18,140 nt of DNA. Source: Dissophora ornata. Taxonomy: Eukaryota; Mortierellomycota; Mortierellomycetes; Mortierellales; Mortierellaceae. The stretch is from assembly GCA_025201705.1 (NCBI GenBank), contig MU617102.1:5266-23405 (forward strand). The letters are read 5' to 3'. This document shows, piece by piece, positions 1-9,786 of this stretch (the first letter of the stretch is position 1; every line of letters begins with the position of its first letter). The notes below the pieces were generated by a model. It worked only from the letters and a program-made list of their open reading frames with translations. It was not told the DNA's origin and did no database searches. The position numbers and the translations under genes were made by a program.

Positions 1-52
1 GAGCGTGAAAACCTCATCCCCTGCAAAAACACCTCCTTGTCCATTCGTCACC

Positions 53-1660
53 ATGTCGACTCTCCATCCCCTCGCCTTGCCCGAGATTCTCTTCCAAGTC
101 GCGCTATTCCTCCAGAAGTCTGACCTCGCGCGATGCTGCAGTGTCAACAAGACTTGGCACGCGACCATGATTGCTCTCGTCTGGAAGTTCATCAAGTTAA
201 GAGGCGATGCGCCCAAACAATTCCCACCTCTGTCAGCACTCACACGCCACCGCCACCTCGTCAAGAACCTCTACACTCGAGGGAGCGATATCCCACCAAC
301 GTACACTGGAATCCATTTCCCAAACCTCGAGAAATTCGCTGTCTCATACTCGTCTCCTCGGATGGAAATCGTGAACCTCTCAACTCTTGTTGAGCTGAGA
401 ATGTATTCGGTCGATACAGGGATGCAGTCCTCAACGGTGTGGCTGGCGTTGATGGATGCACCTCAATTGCGTACATTGACCATGTCCGGGGCCGCAATTC
501 TAGGAGACAGTCTCCAGTCCTTCACTCAGCTCTGTGCACGACTTCAAACTGTACGGTTAACGATGATGACCCTTCTCAAGGGATCATCGTCATCACTATC
601 CCATATTCCTACTTCCCTTTCAACGATACAAATCTCTTCAGTTTCTACTCCCAAGTTGAGGACGCTGGTATTGAAGGGCATTTGCGGCATGAATACATCC
701 GACCAACTCGAATGGATGCTTCATTTTCCAACCCTTAAGAAACTATGCTGGAATGTATACCCTTCGGAAGGTCAGGCACAAGTCTTGCGCAGATACATGG
801 AAGACAAAGCCGGCGGCAATCGATGGCCTGATCTTGAGTGCCTACGTTTGGACAGCTCCATGGCTGAAGATGAAGACTTGGCAGCGATCTTGCAGCGCAT
901 TCGACGACTCACATGGCTTTCGGTTGAAGCCTCCTACTTTGGGCCGAGGTCTGCTCTGATCATGGCATCTCAGCACGCGAGCACCATAAAGATACTGAAT
1001 ATAGCTCAGTGTCAACACGTTACAGGCGGCATGGTCGCCAAACTGTTGAAGTCTTGTACGCAGTTGCGAGAGTTAACGTGCGGCAGAGTGTTGGCGCAGG
1101 ATTTCCTAAACGAGGATCAGGTTGATGCGAAAGCAGAAGCGGTTGCAGAGACAAAGGCGGCGGAATGGGGTTGCACTAAGACGTTGAGGTCACTGAAGAT
1201 TGGCTTTGAGTTCGCACAGTCGTCTTTGTCTTCCTCCGATAGCGTCCACACTGGAGCGGATGCTAATTCAGACCACGAAGAGACGGACGTTGAAAAGTCA
1301 CAGCAGAATTTGGAGCAACGACAGCATCAAATCTTTCAGAAACTCTCCATGTTCACGTCATTGTCGATTCTGAAAACTGGTATCAGTGGCGCCGGAGAAA
1401 TTCAGTGTGGTCTGGACTTTCGATTGAGTAGAGGAATGGGACAGCTTTCGACTTTGAAACGATTGAGTATGCTTGATCTTTGCAACACGGAGCAGCGTGT
1501 GGGCACGGAAGAAGTGGACTGGATCTTTCAGCATTGGAGGATGCTGCATACCATTGATGGAAATTTAAATGTGGACGCAGACATGGACAGCGAGGTTAGG
1601 GGCCTACTGAGCTCGCGTTGCACGTTGGTTACACCAGCCGTTGGACCTACTCAAGAATGA
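53..1660 (+). CDS. F-box / leucine-rich-repeat protein, single exon
   Basis: The protein is 535 aa, starting at the ATG at 53 (context CACCATGT) and ending in TGA. The frame stays open 48 nt upstream, but only with a GTG, so 53 is the natural start. Residues about 6-45 (LALPEILFQVALFLQ, then CSVNKTWH) fit an F-box: a Leu-Pro start, a hydrophobic helix, and the Cys-x-x-Val-x-Lys-x-Trp pattern. The rest holds irregular leucine-rich repeats such as LRTLTMSG, LRTLVLKG, LKKLCWNV and LRELTCG. A polar, acidic insert lies near residues 395-430. F-box proteins of this kind bind Skp1 in SCF ubiquitin ligases, with the LRRs choosing the substrate; the substrate here cannot be told. No intron is needed: LRR spacing continues across the one splice-like GT...AG pair (551-641), whose removal would break the frame. 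Large F-box/LRR families are common in fungi, so one-to-one orthology is unlikely. Confidence 0.85.
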   Translation: MSTLHPLALPEILFQVALFLQKSDLARCCSVNKTWHATMIALVWKFIKLRGDAPKQFPPLSALTRHRHLVKNLYTRGSDIPPTYTGIHFPNLEKFAVSYSSPRMEIVNLSTLVELRMYSVDTGMQSSTVWLALMDAPQLRTLTMSGAAILGDSLQSFTQLCARLQTVRLTMMTLLKGSSSSLSHIPTSLSTIQISSVSTPKLRTLVLKGICGMNTSDQLEWMLHFPTLKKLCWNVYPSEGQAQVLRRYMEDKAGGNRWPDLECLRLDSSMAEDEDLAAILQRIRRLTWLSVEASYFGPRSALIMASQHASTIKILNIAQCQHVTGGMVAKLLKSCTQLRELTCGRVLAQDFLNEDQVDAKAEAVAETKAAEWGCTKTLRSLKIGFEFAQSSLSSSDSVHTGADANSDHEETDVEKSQQNLEQRQHQIFQKLSMFTSLSILKTGISGAGEIQCGLDFRLSRGMGQLSTLKRLSMLDLCNTEQRVGTEEVDWIFQHWRMLHTIDGNLNVDADMDSEVRGLLSSRCTLVTPAVGPTQE

Positions 1661-1790
1661 TATGACATTTTTGCTGAAAGGCGAGGTAGAAACTCTACAG
1701 GAGCGTTTGAGATACATTTGTAGCACCGGGAAAGAGGTTCTCCTCCATTTCTGATCGCATATTTCATAGAACAGATATTATTAGCTAGAC

Positions 1791-1796
1791 AATAAA
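1791..1796 (+). terminator. poly(A) signal of the F-box gene
   Basis: A canonical AATAAA lies 131 nt after the F-box stop codon on the same strand. Confidence 0.6.
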
Positions 1797-1852
1797 GTCA
1801 TGATTGCTTTTGCTTGCCATGAAGTGCGATGGGTGAAAAATAGACCCCTTAT

Positions 1853-1858
1853 TTTATT
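1853..1858 (-). terminator. poly(A) signal of the M1 aminopeptidase gene
   Basis: Plus-strand TTTATT reads AATAAA on the minus strand, 28 nt after the aminopeptidase stop. Together with the AATAAA at 1791 it marks two convergent 3' ends inside the 225-nt gap 1661-1885. The transcripts probably overlap or nearly touch. No other feature is visible in the gap. Confidence 0.6.
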
Positions 1859-1885
1859 CACAAAATGAGGTTGATGCATCCTATC

Positions 1886-4800
1886 TTAGTAGTTGTTGGC
1901 AGTCAGCCACTCAGAAAGACTCTCTTGCTCTCTTGTAACCCAGGCAGAGTTAACGCTCAACCCTTCAATCGCCTGATCCAGTGCCCTCTGGAAATCTTTC
2001 GTATCCTTGTCAGCAAAGAACTCTGTCACCTCCTTAATCAACGCTGGATCCGCCAGTTGCGTCAACGGGAACTTGACGCACATGCCCAATAGTCCCATCG
2101 AAGACTTATACCGATCTGACAACAATGTCCAGTTGGTCTTCACAAACTCCCATGTTGGCAGACGTGCCTTAGTGTTCAACGACAACCCATTCAAGACGTA
2201 CGTGATATCCTGAGAACGAACATGGCCCGAAATGGCCAAGTTCTGGACTTCTGCAATAAGTTCGGGTTGGCGGACATGACCCAGGGCAAGAAGCGCAACA
2301 ACTTGCTGATCTTGCTTTGGTGCGTTGAGGAAGTAATTGAGAACATGGCGGAACTCTTCCTCTCCGCCGTTGCTCAATACAATCTCAAAAGCCGTCTGTC
2401 GAATTGAGGGGTGCAGGATCGCATCTTGCTCGGCGGCAGAGACAAAGATTGCAAAGCGACGCTTCGCCTCTGCGATAGTTCCCTCATGGCCAGCGCGTCC
2501 TGCAGTACGCAAGACTACATTTCGGAGACGGCTAGTCAAGTAATCCTCACCCTCTGGGAACTCCCATCCAAGCTTCTTGACCATACCGTCAATCAAGTTG
2601 CGCTGGAACTGACGCATGCCCTGACAAATGCGCTCGTTATCTGCAAAGATCGAAGCGATCTCACCGACACGCTGAACGAGAAGCTCCCAGACGACGTAGG
2701 TATCCTCGTTCTTGTAGTACTGGACTAAATCCAAAAAGTTCATAGTGGCGGTGTGACCAGACTTGGCCAACGACGAGATATCGGCGACGAGGCCGGCGCG
2801 GTCGCTAAGTGAGACAAGATCAGAGCCTTCCAAGATAGCTTTTCCGATACGAGCGATGGCACTAGGTGGGTAGTTGGTGCGGAACACACCACTGTAGTCC
2901 TTATTGAAGAGATAGGGACCCTCAGGAATCTCGAAATTGAGCGAACGGCACTTGAGAGTCTGATTAGGGTCAGCAATCGACGCAGGCTTGGGATGGACGC
3001 CCAAAGGAACCCACCAGATGGTTTCATCATCCTCGGGCTTGGCGTCGTTGGTGGAGAGGTAGCGGTGTTGCTCCACCGAGACAACGCCATCAGCCTCAGT
3101 GACATTCAAGACGGGGAGACCGATAACGCGGGTCCAGGTGTTCATGAACTCGCCGACATCGATCTTGGACTCCTCCGAAAGAGCAGCCCACAAGTCATCT
3201 GTGGTAGCGTTCTTGTATTCGTGCTTCTTGAGGTAGCGGCGAATACCAGCCAGGAACACATCAACTGTCAGCCAGTTGCTCAACATGCGGATGACGGATG
3301 CTCCCTTGGAGTACGAGATTGCGTCGAAAATCTGGTGGATCTCATGAGGGTCGTTGACCGGGACCTCAATAGGATGCGAGCTGCGTAGAGAATCCAGAGC
3401 AATACCGCGCTGGACATCCGTAACGACGAACGTAGGCCAGGTGTCCCACTCAGGGAAGAGGTGATCAACAGCCAAGGTACCGACCCAGGTAGCGAATCCC
3501 TCGTTCAACCAGAGATGATCCCACCACTCCATAGTGACCAAGTTCCCAAACCACTGATGCGCAAGCTCGTGAGCGACGGTGGAAGCAACCTGCTCCTTGA
3601 AGCGCAAATCCGAAGTCTTTTCATCGAAGAGCAACGCAACAGTACGGTAGGTGACAAGACCCCAATTCTCCATTGCGCCCATATCGAAATCAGGAACCGC
3701 AATTTGATCCAACTTGGGAAGAGGATATGCAGTTCCAAAGATCTCAGAAAAGTACTCGAGGATCTTGGGCGTAATCTCGACAGCAAAGCGTCCCTGCTCC
3801 TTCAAACCTGGAAGGGTATAGACACGGCAAGTGACGGGGTTCTCGAGCTTCGTGGTAGTCGATTCGACGTATTCAAAGTCACCAACTGCCCATGCGACGA
3901 GCTATAGAGATGCAATTTGTTGTTTATATTTGCTTTTCATGCGAGATTCACTGCATTCGCGTGGATGCAAGTGCGTATCCTGTGTTTTTCTTCTCCTGGG
4001 ATTAGAGATTGGGGAACTTACGTAGGTGGACATGACTGGCGTCTTCTCGAAATGGACTGTCTTTTCTTCGGGCTCGATCATGGTGATCTGCTCAATAGGC
4101 ATGTTCGAGAGTGCTTCCAATTCCGTCGGGACAACGAGCTTGATCGAGAATGTTGCCTTGGCCGAGGGCTCATCCCAGCAAGGGAAAGCACGACGGGCTT
4201 CGGTCGCTTCAAACTGCGTGACACCCATGATCTTGGTGTTGCCTTCCGCATCCTTGTACGACGAACGGTAAAAGCCTGCCATCTTGTCGTTGAGGATGCC
4301 GTCATAGTAGATGCTTAGGAGAGCAGGGCCCACGGGCAGCTCTGACTCAAAGGTGAGAGTAGTGGTCTCATGATGGCCATCGAAGGTTGTATTGACAGCT
4401 TCGTGGCTAGTTTGAACGTATGAAAATGAATTGCCATTGCGTCTTAAAATCCAATCACTTGTCTTCCGCACACGACGACTTGGTGGCATTCGCTTATTAG
4501 CATTCTCGATTTTAATGTCCTTACGTCTTGCCATCAACCTCGACGCGACCCCACTTGAGAGTCAGTTCCTTGGTGTTGATCTGGATGGTCTTGGTGGCCT
4601 CATGGACAGCGATGCTTTTGAAAAAAGTCAAGAGTAAACGAGTCAGCCATTACTTCTTTCGAGCTTTGCGCCATGTTAAAGCGCCCCTGAATTTTCATGC
4701 TGTCTCATTTGCTCTCTGGTGGCTCGGGTCCACAGTAGGAAGAAGCAACAGAACCAAGAAATAACAGAGCCAAGAAAACACTCTGTGGTGAGGAATAGAG

Positions 4801-5027
4801 TTCTGCTCATATTCCCACGAGGGCTTGGCGTCGTATCCCATGAAGTGTCATGTCTCCTGGGTCGAAAAACACGCTCAACTAGTTCAAAGGGGGTCAACAT
4901 ACTCAATCTCGACATATCCACGGAAGACAAATTCTTTCAAATCCGGGGTGATGGTTAGGGTGTAGTGCGAGGGCGTAACGTTGGTAGGGAGCACCACGCG
5001 GTTTGGGTTGCCAGACTTGTTGCACAT
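1886..5027 (-). CDS. M1-family zinc aminopeptidase (puromycin-sensitive / yeast Aap1-Ape2 type), four exons
   Basis: Spliced CDS: complement of 1886-3901, 4022-4406, 4525-4614 and 4903-5027, giving 871 aa. Introns are 120, 118 and 288 nt, with donors GTAAGT, GTAAGG and GTATGT, and all three joins keep the frame. The product is a metallopeptidase that removes N-terminal amino acids from peptides. Key residues: substrate-binding GAMEN at 275-279; zinc ligands H311, H315 (HELAH) and E334 (LNEGF); general base E312; and the probable transition-state Tyr397 in SYSKGAS. The N-terminal beta domain (LPTNVTPSHYTLTITPDL) begins at once after the ATG, with no signal peptide or membrane segment, so a cytosolic enzyme is likely. 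The C-terminal half is the helical ERAP1_C-like domain. Length matches the yeast paralogues (about 860 aa). The start at 5027 is the first ATG before the conserved domain. A tandem broken copy lies just upstream. Confidence 0.95.
4747..4778. repeat. imperfect 16-bp tandem duplication in intron 1 of the aminopeptidase gene
   Basis: AACAGAACCAAGAAAT is followed directly by AACAGAGCCAAGAAAA, with two mismatches. It lies in the unusually long first intron (4615-4902, 288 nt). The equivalent intron of the pseudogene is only 77 nt. Confidence 0.6.
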
Positions 5028-5500
5028 GATGGAGTTCCAGTGATGGGCAAATGGAATGAGGATTGGTGAATGAGAAGGAACGCGGGGACAAGGGTTGCAA
5101 AGAGAAGAGAATGGAAAAGGGAGAAACAGCAGCTCTTCGATTTTGTATGAAAAACTGCCTTCTCAGTTTTGGGTTGAGCCCGCTGTGTGAACCAAGTCTA
5201 CCGGGTGACAGCACTGTTTACCCCACCCCGCAGCAAACGAGCGATGCGTGGTCCTGACACCTTGCACCGCTTTGCCCAACATCCACATATCGACGGTGTC
5301 GCTGGGGACGAAAAGGGCACGGCACTCCCTCCTTCTTGTCACCCACCGATGGATCTGTGATAGTTCTTGATTGTAACTGCCCCACGTTACGCCAATTCCC
5401 AACAGCTCACGTCAACTTCTCCATGTGTCTTGTGATACGACCCAATCAAAGCATCGTCGACCGTGCGAACCCCATTCATGCCTTTTATGGGAACCTTCAA
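5028..5500 (-). promoter_or_regulatory. 5' flank / promoter of the M1 aminopeptidase gene
   Basis: This 473-nt gap separates the live aminopeptidase start from the end of its broken copy. On the minus strand, 5050-5126 is a pyrimidine-rich leader close to the ATG, typical of fungal start regions, and holds a CCAAT at about 5063-5067. A plus-strand CCAAT lies at 5442-5446. No convincing TATA box or further gene was seen. Confidence 0.4.
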
Positions 5501-5506
5501 TTTATT
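5501..5506 (-). terminator. AATAAA overlapping the last stop of the aminopeptidase pseudogene
   Basis: Minus-strand AATAAA overlaps the TAA at 5502-5504 that ends the pseudogene's last open frame. It may be a leftover poly(A) signal. Confidence 0.35.
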
Positions 5507-8500
5507 TACAAGTGCTTGCTGCCAGAGAGCGATAGAAAAAGGTGAATCTAGACGCCTTCGAAGTATGGAACCACATCATTTCAGTACCCCGTTCAATTAA
5601 CCACACCTGGAGTGCCGCACCATCTCTCACAGCCCACTTGCTTCGAATGCGCAAAGTCTCCTTAGCCTGCTCCAAGTCTCGTTCGTGGTCCTTGGTATAT
5701 TTGTCGGCGAAAAAGTCCTCTAGATCTTTCAACACCGCAGGGTCTGCCATCCTGTTGACTGGAATCTTGGCGAAAAAGCCCAACATGCCCATGTTGCCTA
5801 AGTAGCGTTCCTGAAGCGTCGCCCAGTTGTTCTTGGTCCATTCCCATGCGGTCTTGCGAGCCTTGATATTCGTCGACAGACCCGCAAGAGCACGTACATA
5901 AAGTCCTGGGACCGCACGTCGTCCAGCAAACATACGCTGCATCGTCTCTTCGCCACAAACTGAGAAACCAAGCGCCATCAGACACATTAATCACCAGCCC
6001 TGCTTGGGCGTCGTCCTATAGAAGTTGAGGACCTGGTCAAACTCCTTGGTACCTCCGTGGGAGATGGCAATCTCGAAAGCTGTCCTACGCAGGGAAGGGT
6101 GAAGCACCGACTCCAGGTCACTGCTCTCTTCCATTTAGAGCTTGAAGCGATGCAGCGCCTCGTTCACAGTGTGCTCATGACTGGATCGACCAGCAAAAGA
6201 GACGATGACGCCACGGAGACGACTAGTGAGATAATCTTCGCCTTTGGGGAAATCCCATCCAAGCTCATCAACGATAGAATTGTACGTGCACTCGTCAACG
6301 CTGAATACATGAGTAATGTTGTCCAATTTTTTCAGCACACGCTGATATCATGTATGAAGAAATAATAACAAAATAAATAAATAAACGTCATTTCCGAACG
6401 CGTAATGGCACATTGTCTAGCATTGCAATGATTTCAATTCACACGAACGCCTTCTCGTTTTTGCAGTACTGGATCAAATCCAAGAGGCGCTCAACACCGC
6501 TGTGGCCAAGCTAGCTTGTTCAGCCAAGAGACTACCCCGCTCAGTCACACCGAGGTCATGATGGCCTTCTTGAATGGCCAAACCAAGCTGACGGACGGCA
6601 CTGGGCGGATAGCTGGCACGGAAGACTCCTGTAAAGTTCTTGTTAATCATGTAAAAGTTCGCACCGTCCTTCGATTGGGGTGTCTTAAGCTTTAATATAC
6701 GGGTTTTCATCGTTTGGTTATGATCAACAATCGGGTCGGGCCTGGGATGAACACCTAGAGGGACTCGCCAGATAGTCTTGTCCTCCTCATGCGTAACGTC
6801 GTTGGTTGACAAGAAGCGGCGCTGTTCGACAGAGGCAATGCCAGAATCCTCAGTGACGTTCAGGATGAGGATGCCAATGATACGGGTCCAAGTGTTCATG
6901 AACTCGCCAACCTCGATGCCAAACTCTTCAGAAAGAGCAGACCAAAGGTCATCCGTCGAAGCGTTCTTGTATTCGTTCTTCTTGAGGTCAGCCAGTTGAT
7001 CAACATGCGGATGACAGATGCTCCCTTGGAGTAGGAGATAGCATCAAAGGTTTGACCAATCTCATGAGGGTCTGAAACAGGAACCTCAATGGGGTGCGAG
7101 CTTCGAAGACAATCCAAGCTGAGTCCTTGCTGATACTCGTTGATGACAAAGCTTGACCAAATACCCCCAGGATGGGAAAACGTGATCGACAGCCAAAGTT
7201 CCGACCCAGGTAGCGAACCCTTCGTTCAACCAGAGATGCTCCCACCACTCCATGGTGACCAAGTTTCCAAACCACTGATGTGCAATCTCATGGGCGACGG
7301 TGTATACAACCCCCTCCTTGTTCGAGGTGGCCGAAGTGTTTTCATCGTATAATAGAGCAACAGTGCGGTATGTAATGAGGCCCCAGTTCTCCATTGCGCC
7401 CATATCAAAATCAGGGATAACAATGTGGTCCAGCTTGGGGAGCGGGTACTCGGTGCCAAAAATCTTTGTAAAGTACTCCAGGGTCTTGGGAGTAATTTCG
7501 AGATCATCTTCCTTCAAACCCGGGAGGGTGTAGACACGGCAGGTGATTAGCTTCTCGAGCTCGGTGGTCGTATTTTCGCAAAGTCACCGACAACGAAGGC
7601 AACCAACTATGGTGACGAAAACAACGCAGTGCGGCGTTAGACAATAGATATGAAGTTAGTCTTTGATAGTGTGTGTGATGTTTGTATTGTCTGTCCATTT
7701 GGCAGGAAAGGAAAAAAGCCTCGCCATGTCGCAGAAACAAGAGCTGAAACCTGTTTCCTATCAAATCATGACCGTTCCTGAAATATTCATGGGAAGTCGA
7801 ATAGCGCCAAACAAACAACATGGCGTGGGTCTTTTGTTTATTTAGTTTCCCGAGAGGATCTAGGCCCCGCACGACATTTCCCTCTATAACGCAATGTCTT
7901 CTTTTTCCTGTCATTCCTGCCGTATCTGCTGTATCCAACAGATTCTGCTGTATCCAACAGATTCTGCATTGCTAGTCGATCCTGTGGCAGTCGCTGGTTT
8001 GATGTTTGAAATAGTGTCGTTTTGGTGGGGAAAATGGCCTTGATCTTGTGCCACAATGCAATCGTGAATAAAACACTCTACCGTTTGGTGCGCCGTCTTT
8101 TAAAATCCCAAGATTGTGGCCCTGGAATCACACGAGACTTACATAAGTCGACATAATGGACAACCTCTCAAAGTAAACAGTCTTGATATCGTTCTCCACG
8201 GCGGTGATCTCCTTGACGGGCATGTTTGACAGGGCCTGCATCGCAAACGGGACCACCGACACGACTGAGAACGTAGCCTTGACCGCGGGGTGGTCCCAGC
8301 AAGGAAAAGTTTGGCGAGTATGCCTCAAACTGAGTAACAACCATTTATTTAGTGTTGCCCTCAGCATCCACGTACAGCGATCGATAAAAGCCGTCCATGT
8401 GGTCATTATGCTCACCCTCGAATTCGATCTCAGGAACTGCGGGACCGACGGGGATTTGTTGCGCAAATGTGAAGGTCGCGACCTGGTCTGATGTGCATTC

Positions 8501-8888
8501 GATAGCAGCGGCCTTGTAGCTTTTTTTTCGCGAGAGGTCAAGCACGAATTTTATCAGCCACTTTTTGTTACATTCTTCTTTCACGGTTCTTGCCCTGGAA
8601 ATGAGCTCTTACGCTTCTCGACTAACAGTGACACTGGTTTTGCTGATATTCAGCTTCTTGGCATTGACCTTAATCTCCGAGGTAGGTTCATGAACATTGA
8701 CACTTTTGGTGCAAATTACAGGCATTAGGATTTCCTGCCAGAGTGTCTCTGACTTCAAGCTGCTAAGAAGGAGACATACTTGATAGCGACTTCTCCCTGG
8801 AACATGAACGTCTCGAGATTGGGCGTAAACTTGGTATCATAGTGCACGGGGCGACATTCTTGGGCAGGACAACACGTTCAGGTGCCAT
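5502..8888 (-). pseudogene. tandem duplicate of the M1 aminopeptidase, inactivated
   Basis: This region aligns by eye over its whole length with the downstream aminopeptidase. Recognisable exons are 8780-8888, 8613-8702 (90 nt, as in the live gene), 8143-8519, and 5502-7606. The three introns sit at the same positions and phases. Visible lesions: about 1 nt lost near 8848; TAA at 8345-8347; about 5 nt lost near 8320; about 7 nt lost near 7579; about 1 nt gained near 7163; about 34 nt lost near 6988; about 10 nt lost near 6508; an unrelated block of about 100 nt at 6345-6444; TAA at 6135-6137; TGA at 5991-5993. The GAMEN (7386-7400) and HEIAH (7278-7292) motifs are still intact. The original stop is lost and the last frame runs about 25 codons further. 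No single frame exceeds about 160 aa, so a working enzyme is excluded unless the sequence has errors. The high protein divergence argues against this being an allele or assembly duplicate. Confidence 0.9.
7925..7967. repeat. 19-bp tandem repeat, 2.3 copies, inside pseudogene intron 3
   Basis: The unit TCTGCTGTATCCAACAGAT occurs at 7925-7943 and 7944-7962 without mismatch, followed by a partial TCTGC. It lies in the enlarged third intron of the pseudogene (7607-8142, 536 nt, against 120 nt in the live gene). Confidence 0.85.
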
Positions 8889-9406
8889 GGTCGCTATGCG
8901 GCTGAGAGATGAGTTTGAGGAGGTTGAAGTGGAAAATAAGGACCAAGGATGGCTACTTGACAAGAAATGTTGGCCACAACCAGCCGTGTTTCATGTGTTG
9001 CACCTTGGGTATAGTAGTCGTCGCTCATGGCGTTTAATTTACTACAGTATATGGTTACGCAGCACCATGCAAGAAAGATTGACTTCTCATGTCCTGTGGA
9101 AATCAGCGGATCGCATAGCCCTCTGGTCAATATGTCTTCTTTTTGATTGGTTACCTCGCAAGAACGTCCAATCCAAGTCATTTGCCCGACGTCTTGCCGG
9201 GCTATAGTTGCTCCTAGTATTCTCCTACTTCGTCCCGTTCCTCTCATTAGTTTGTTGAGTGAAATTCCCGGCTTAGATGGTTGACGCATCGTCTTCTTTC
9301 ACTTTCTCATGAGAAGTAACGCGCGTTTACAGTGAAGCCCAATTTGACATCACAAATCAAGATGGAAAAGTGATTAACAAACGCGCAAGGTGGTATGAAT
9401 TCGATT
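8889..9406. other. intergenic sequence upstream of the pseudogene, no gene seen
   Basis: This is the 5' flank of the decayed aminopeptidase. The old start context (GCGACCATGG on the minus strand) is still good. Open frames here are short, start poorly and show no recognisable domain, and I saw no aminopeptidase remnants above 8888. Confidence 0.5.
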
Positions 9407-9412
9407 TTTATT
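9407..9412 (-). terminator. candidate poly(A) signal of the small peptide ORF
   Basis: Minus-strand AATAAA lies 40 nt beyond the stop codon of the 66-aa ORF at 9452-9652. Confidence 0.35.
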
Positions 9413-9451
9413 GTTTGGCTTTGGCGACTTTTAATCTAGCAAGTTACAATC

Positions 9452-9652
9452 CTACAAGTCATCGTTAGAGGTTGAGAACATAGGGCGCCAAGGTATCACC
9501 AATGACGATCGCCACAGCTGCATATCCATCGCGAGATTTAGATAGAAACAATCTGGGTTGTACACACTACATCTCTTCTCTGGCTCTAATCTGCCAGCGC
9601 TTCCTGGCATCAACAAAAACACCAGAAAATATTTGACGAGTTCGCTAATCAT
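9452..9652 (-). CDS. hypothetical 66-aa secreted peptide (candidate gene)
   Basis: Not recognised. The ORF starts with an ATG (context GCGCCATGA) and ends in TAG. Residues 1-20 look like a signal peptide: a short charged start, the hydrophobic run YFLVFLLM at 8-15, then small residues (PGSAG). A Lys-Arg pair at 26-27 could be a Kex2-type processing site. It is followed by two cysteines (C28, C35) and a Trp-containing tail. A TATAAAA 128 nt upstream and an AATAAA 40 nt downstream on the same strand form a complete minimal gene layout. Against it: the ORF is short, the codon evidence is thin, and there is no family match. It could be chance, or the last exon of something longer. If real, it would be a small secreted protein of unknown role. 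Confidence 0.3.
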   Translation of the reverse strand: MISELVKYFLVFLLMPGSAGRLEPEKRCSVYNPDCFYLNLAMDMQLWRSSLVIPWRPMFSTSNDDL

Positions 9653-9779
9653 GGCGCTCCACCATAATAATGAAAAAGGTCTACAGAGCGAGTGCTTGTG
9701 TCTGACCTAATAGAAACGGGCTAGATGAACAGCGCCCAAGTAGCAACAGACATGAGGGGAAAATGGAGCCGCTCGATGG

Positions 9780-9786
9780 TTTTATA
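9780..9786 (-). promoter_or_regulatory. TATA-like element upstream of the small peptide ORF
   Basis: The minus-strand TATAAAA is followed by a CT-rich stretch (CCATTTTCCCCTC on the minus strand), 128 nt before the ATG at 9652. Confidence 0.35.

Noticed and set aside
551..641. Possible intron (GTACGG...TTCAG) in the F-box gene
   Set aside because: It is 91 nt long and its removal breaks the frame, while LRR-like sequence continues through it uninterrupted.
5502..8888. Set of separate small genes in place of one pseudogene
   Set aside because: Consecutive fragments align in order with one aminopeptidase, share its intron sites, and are split only by indels and stops.
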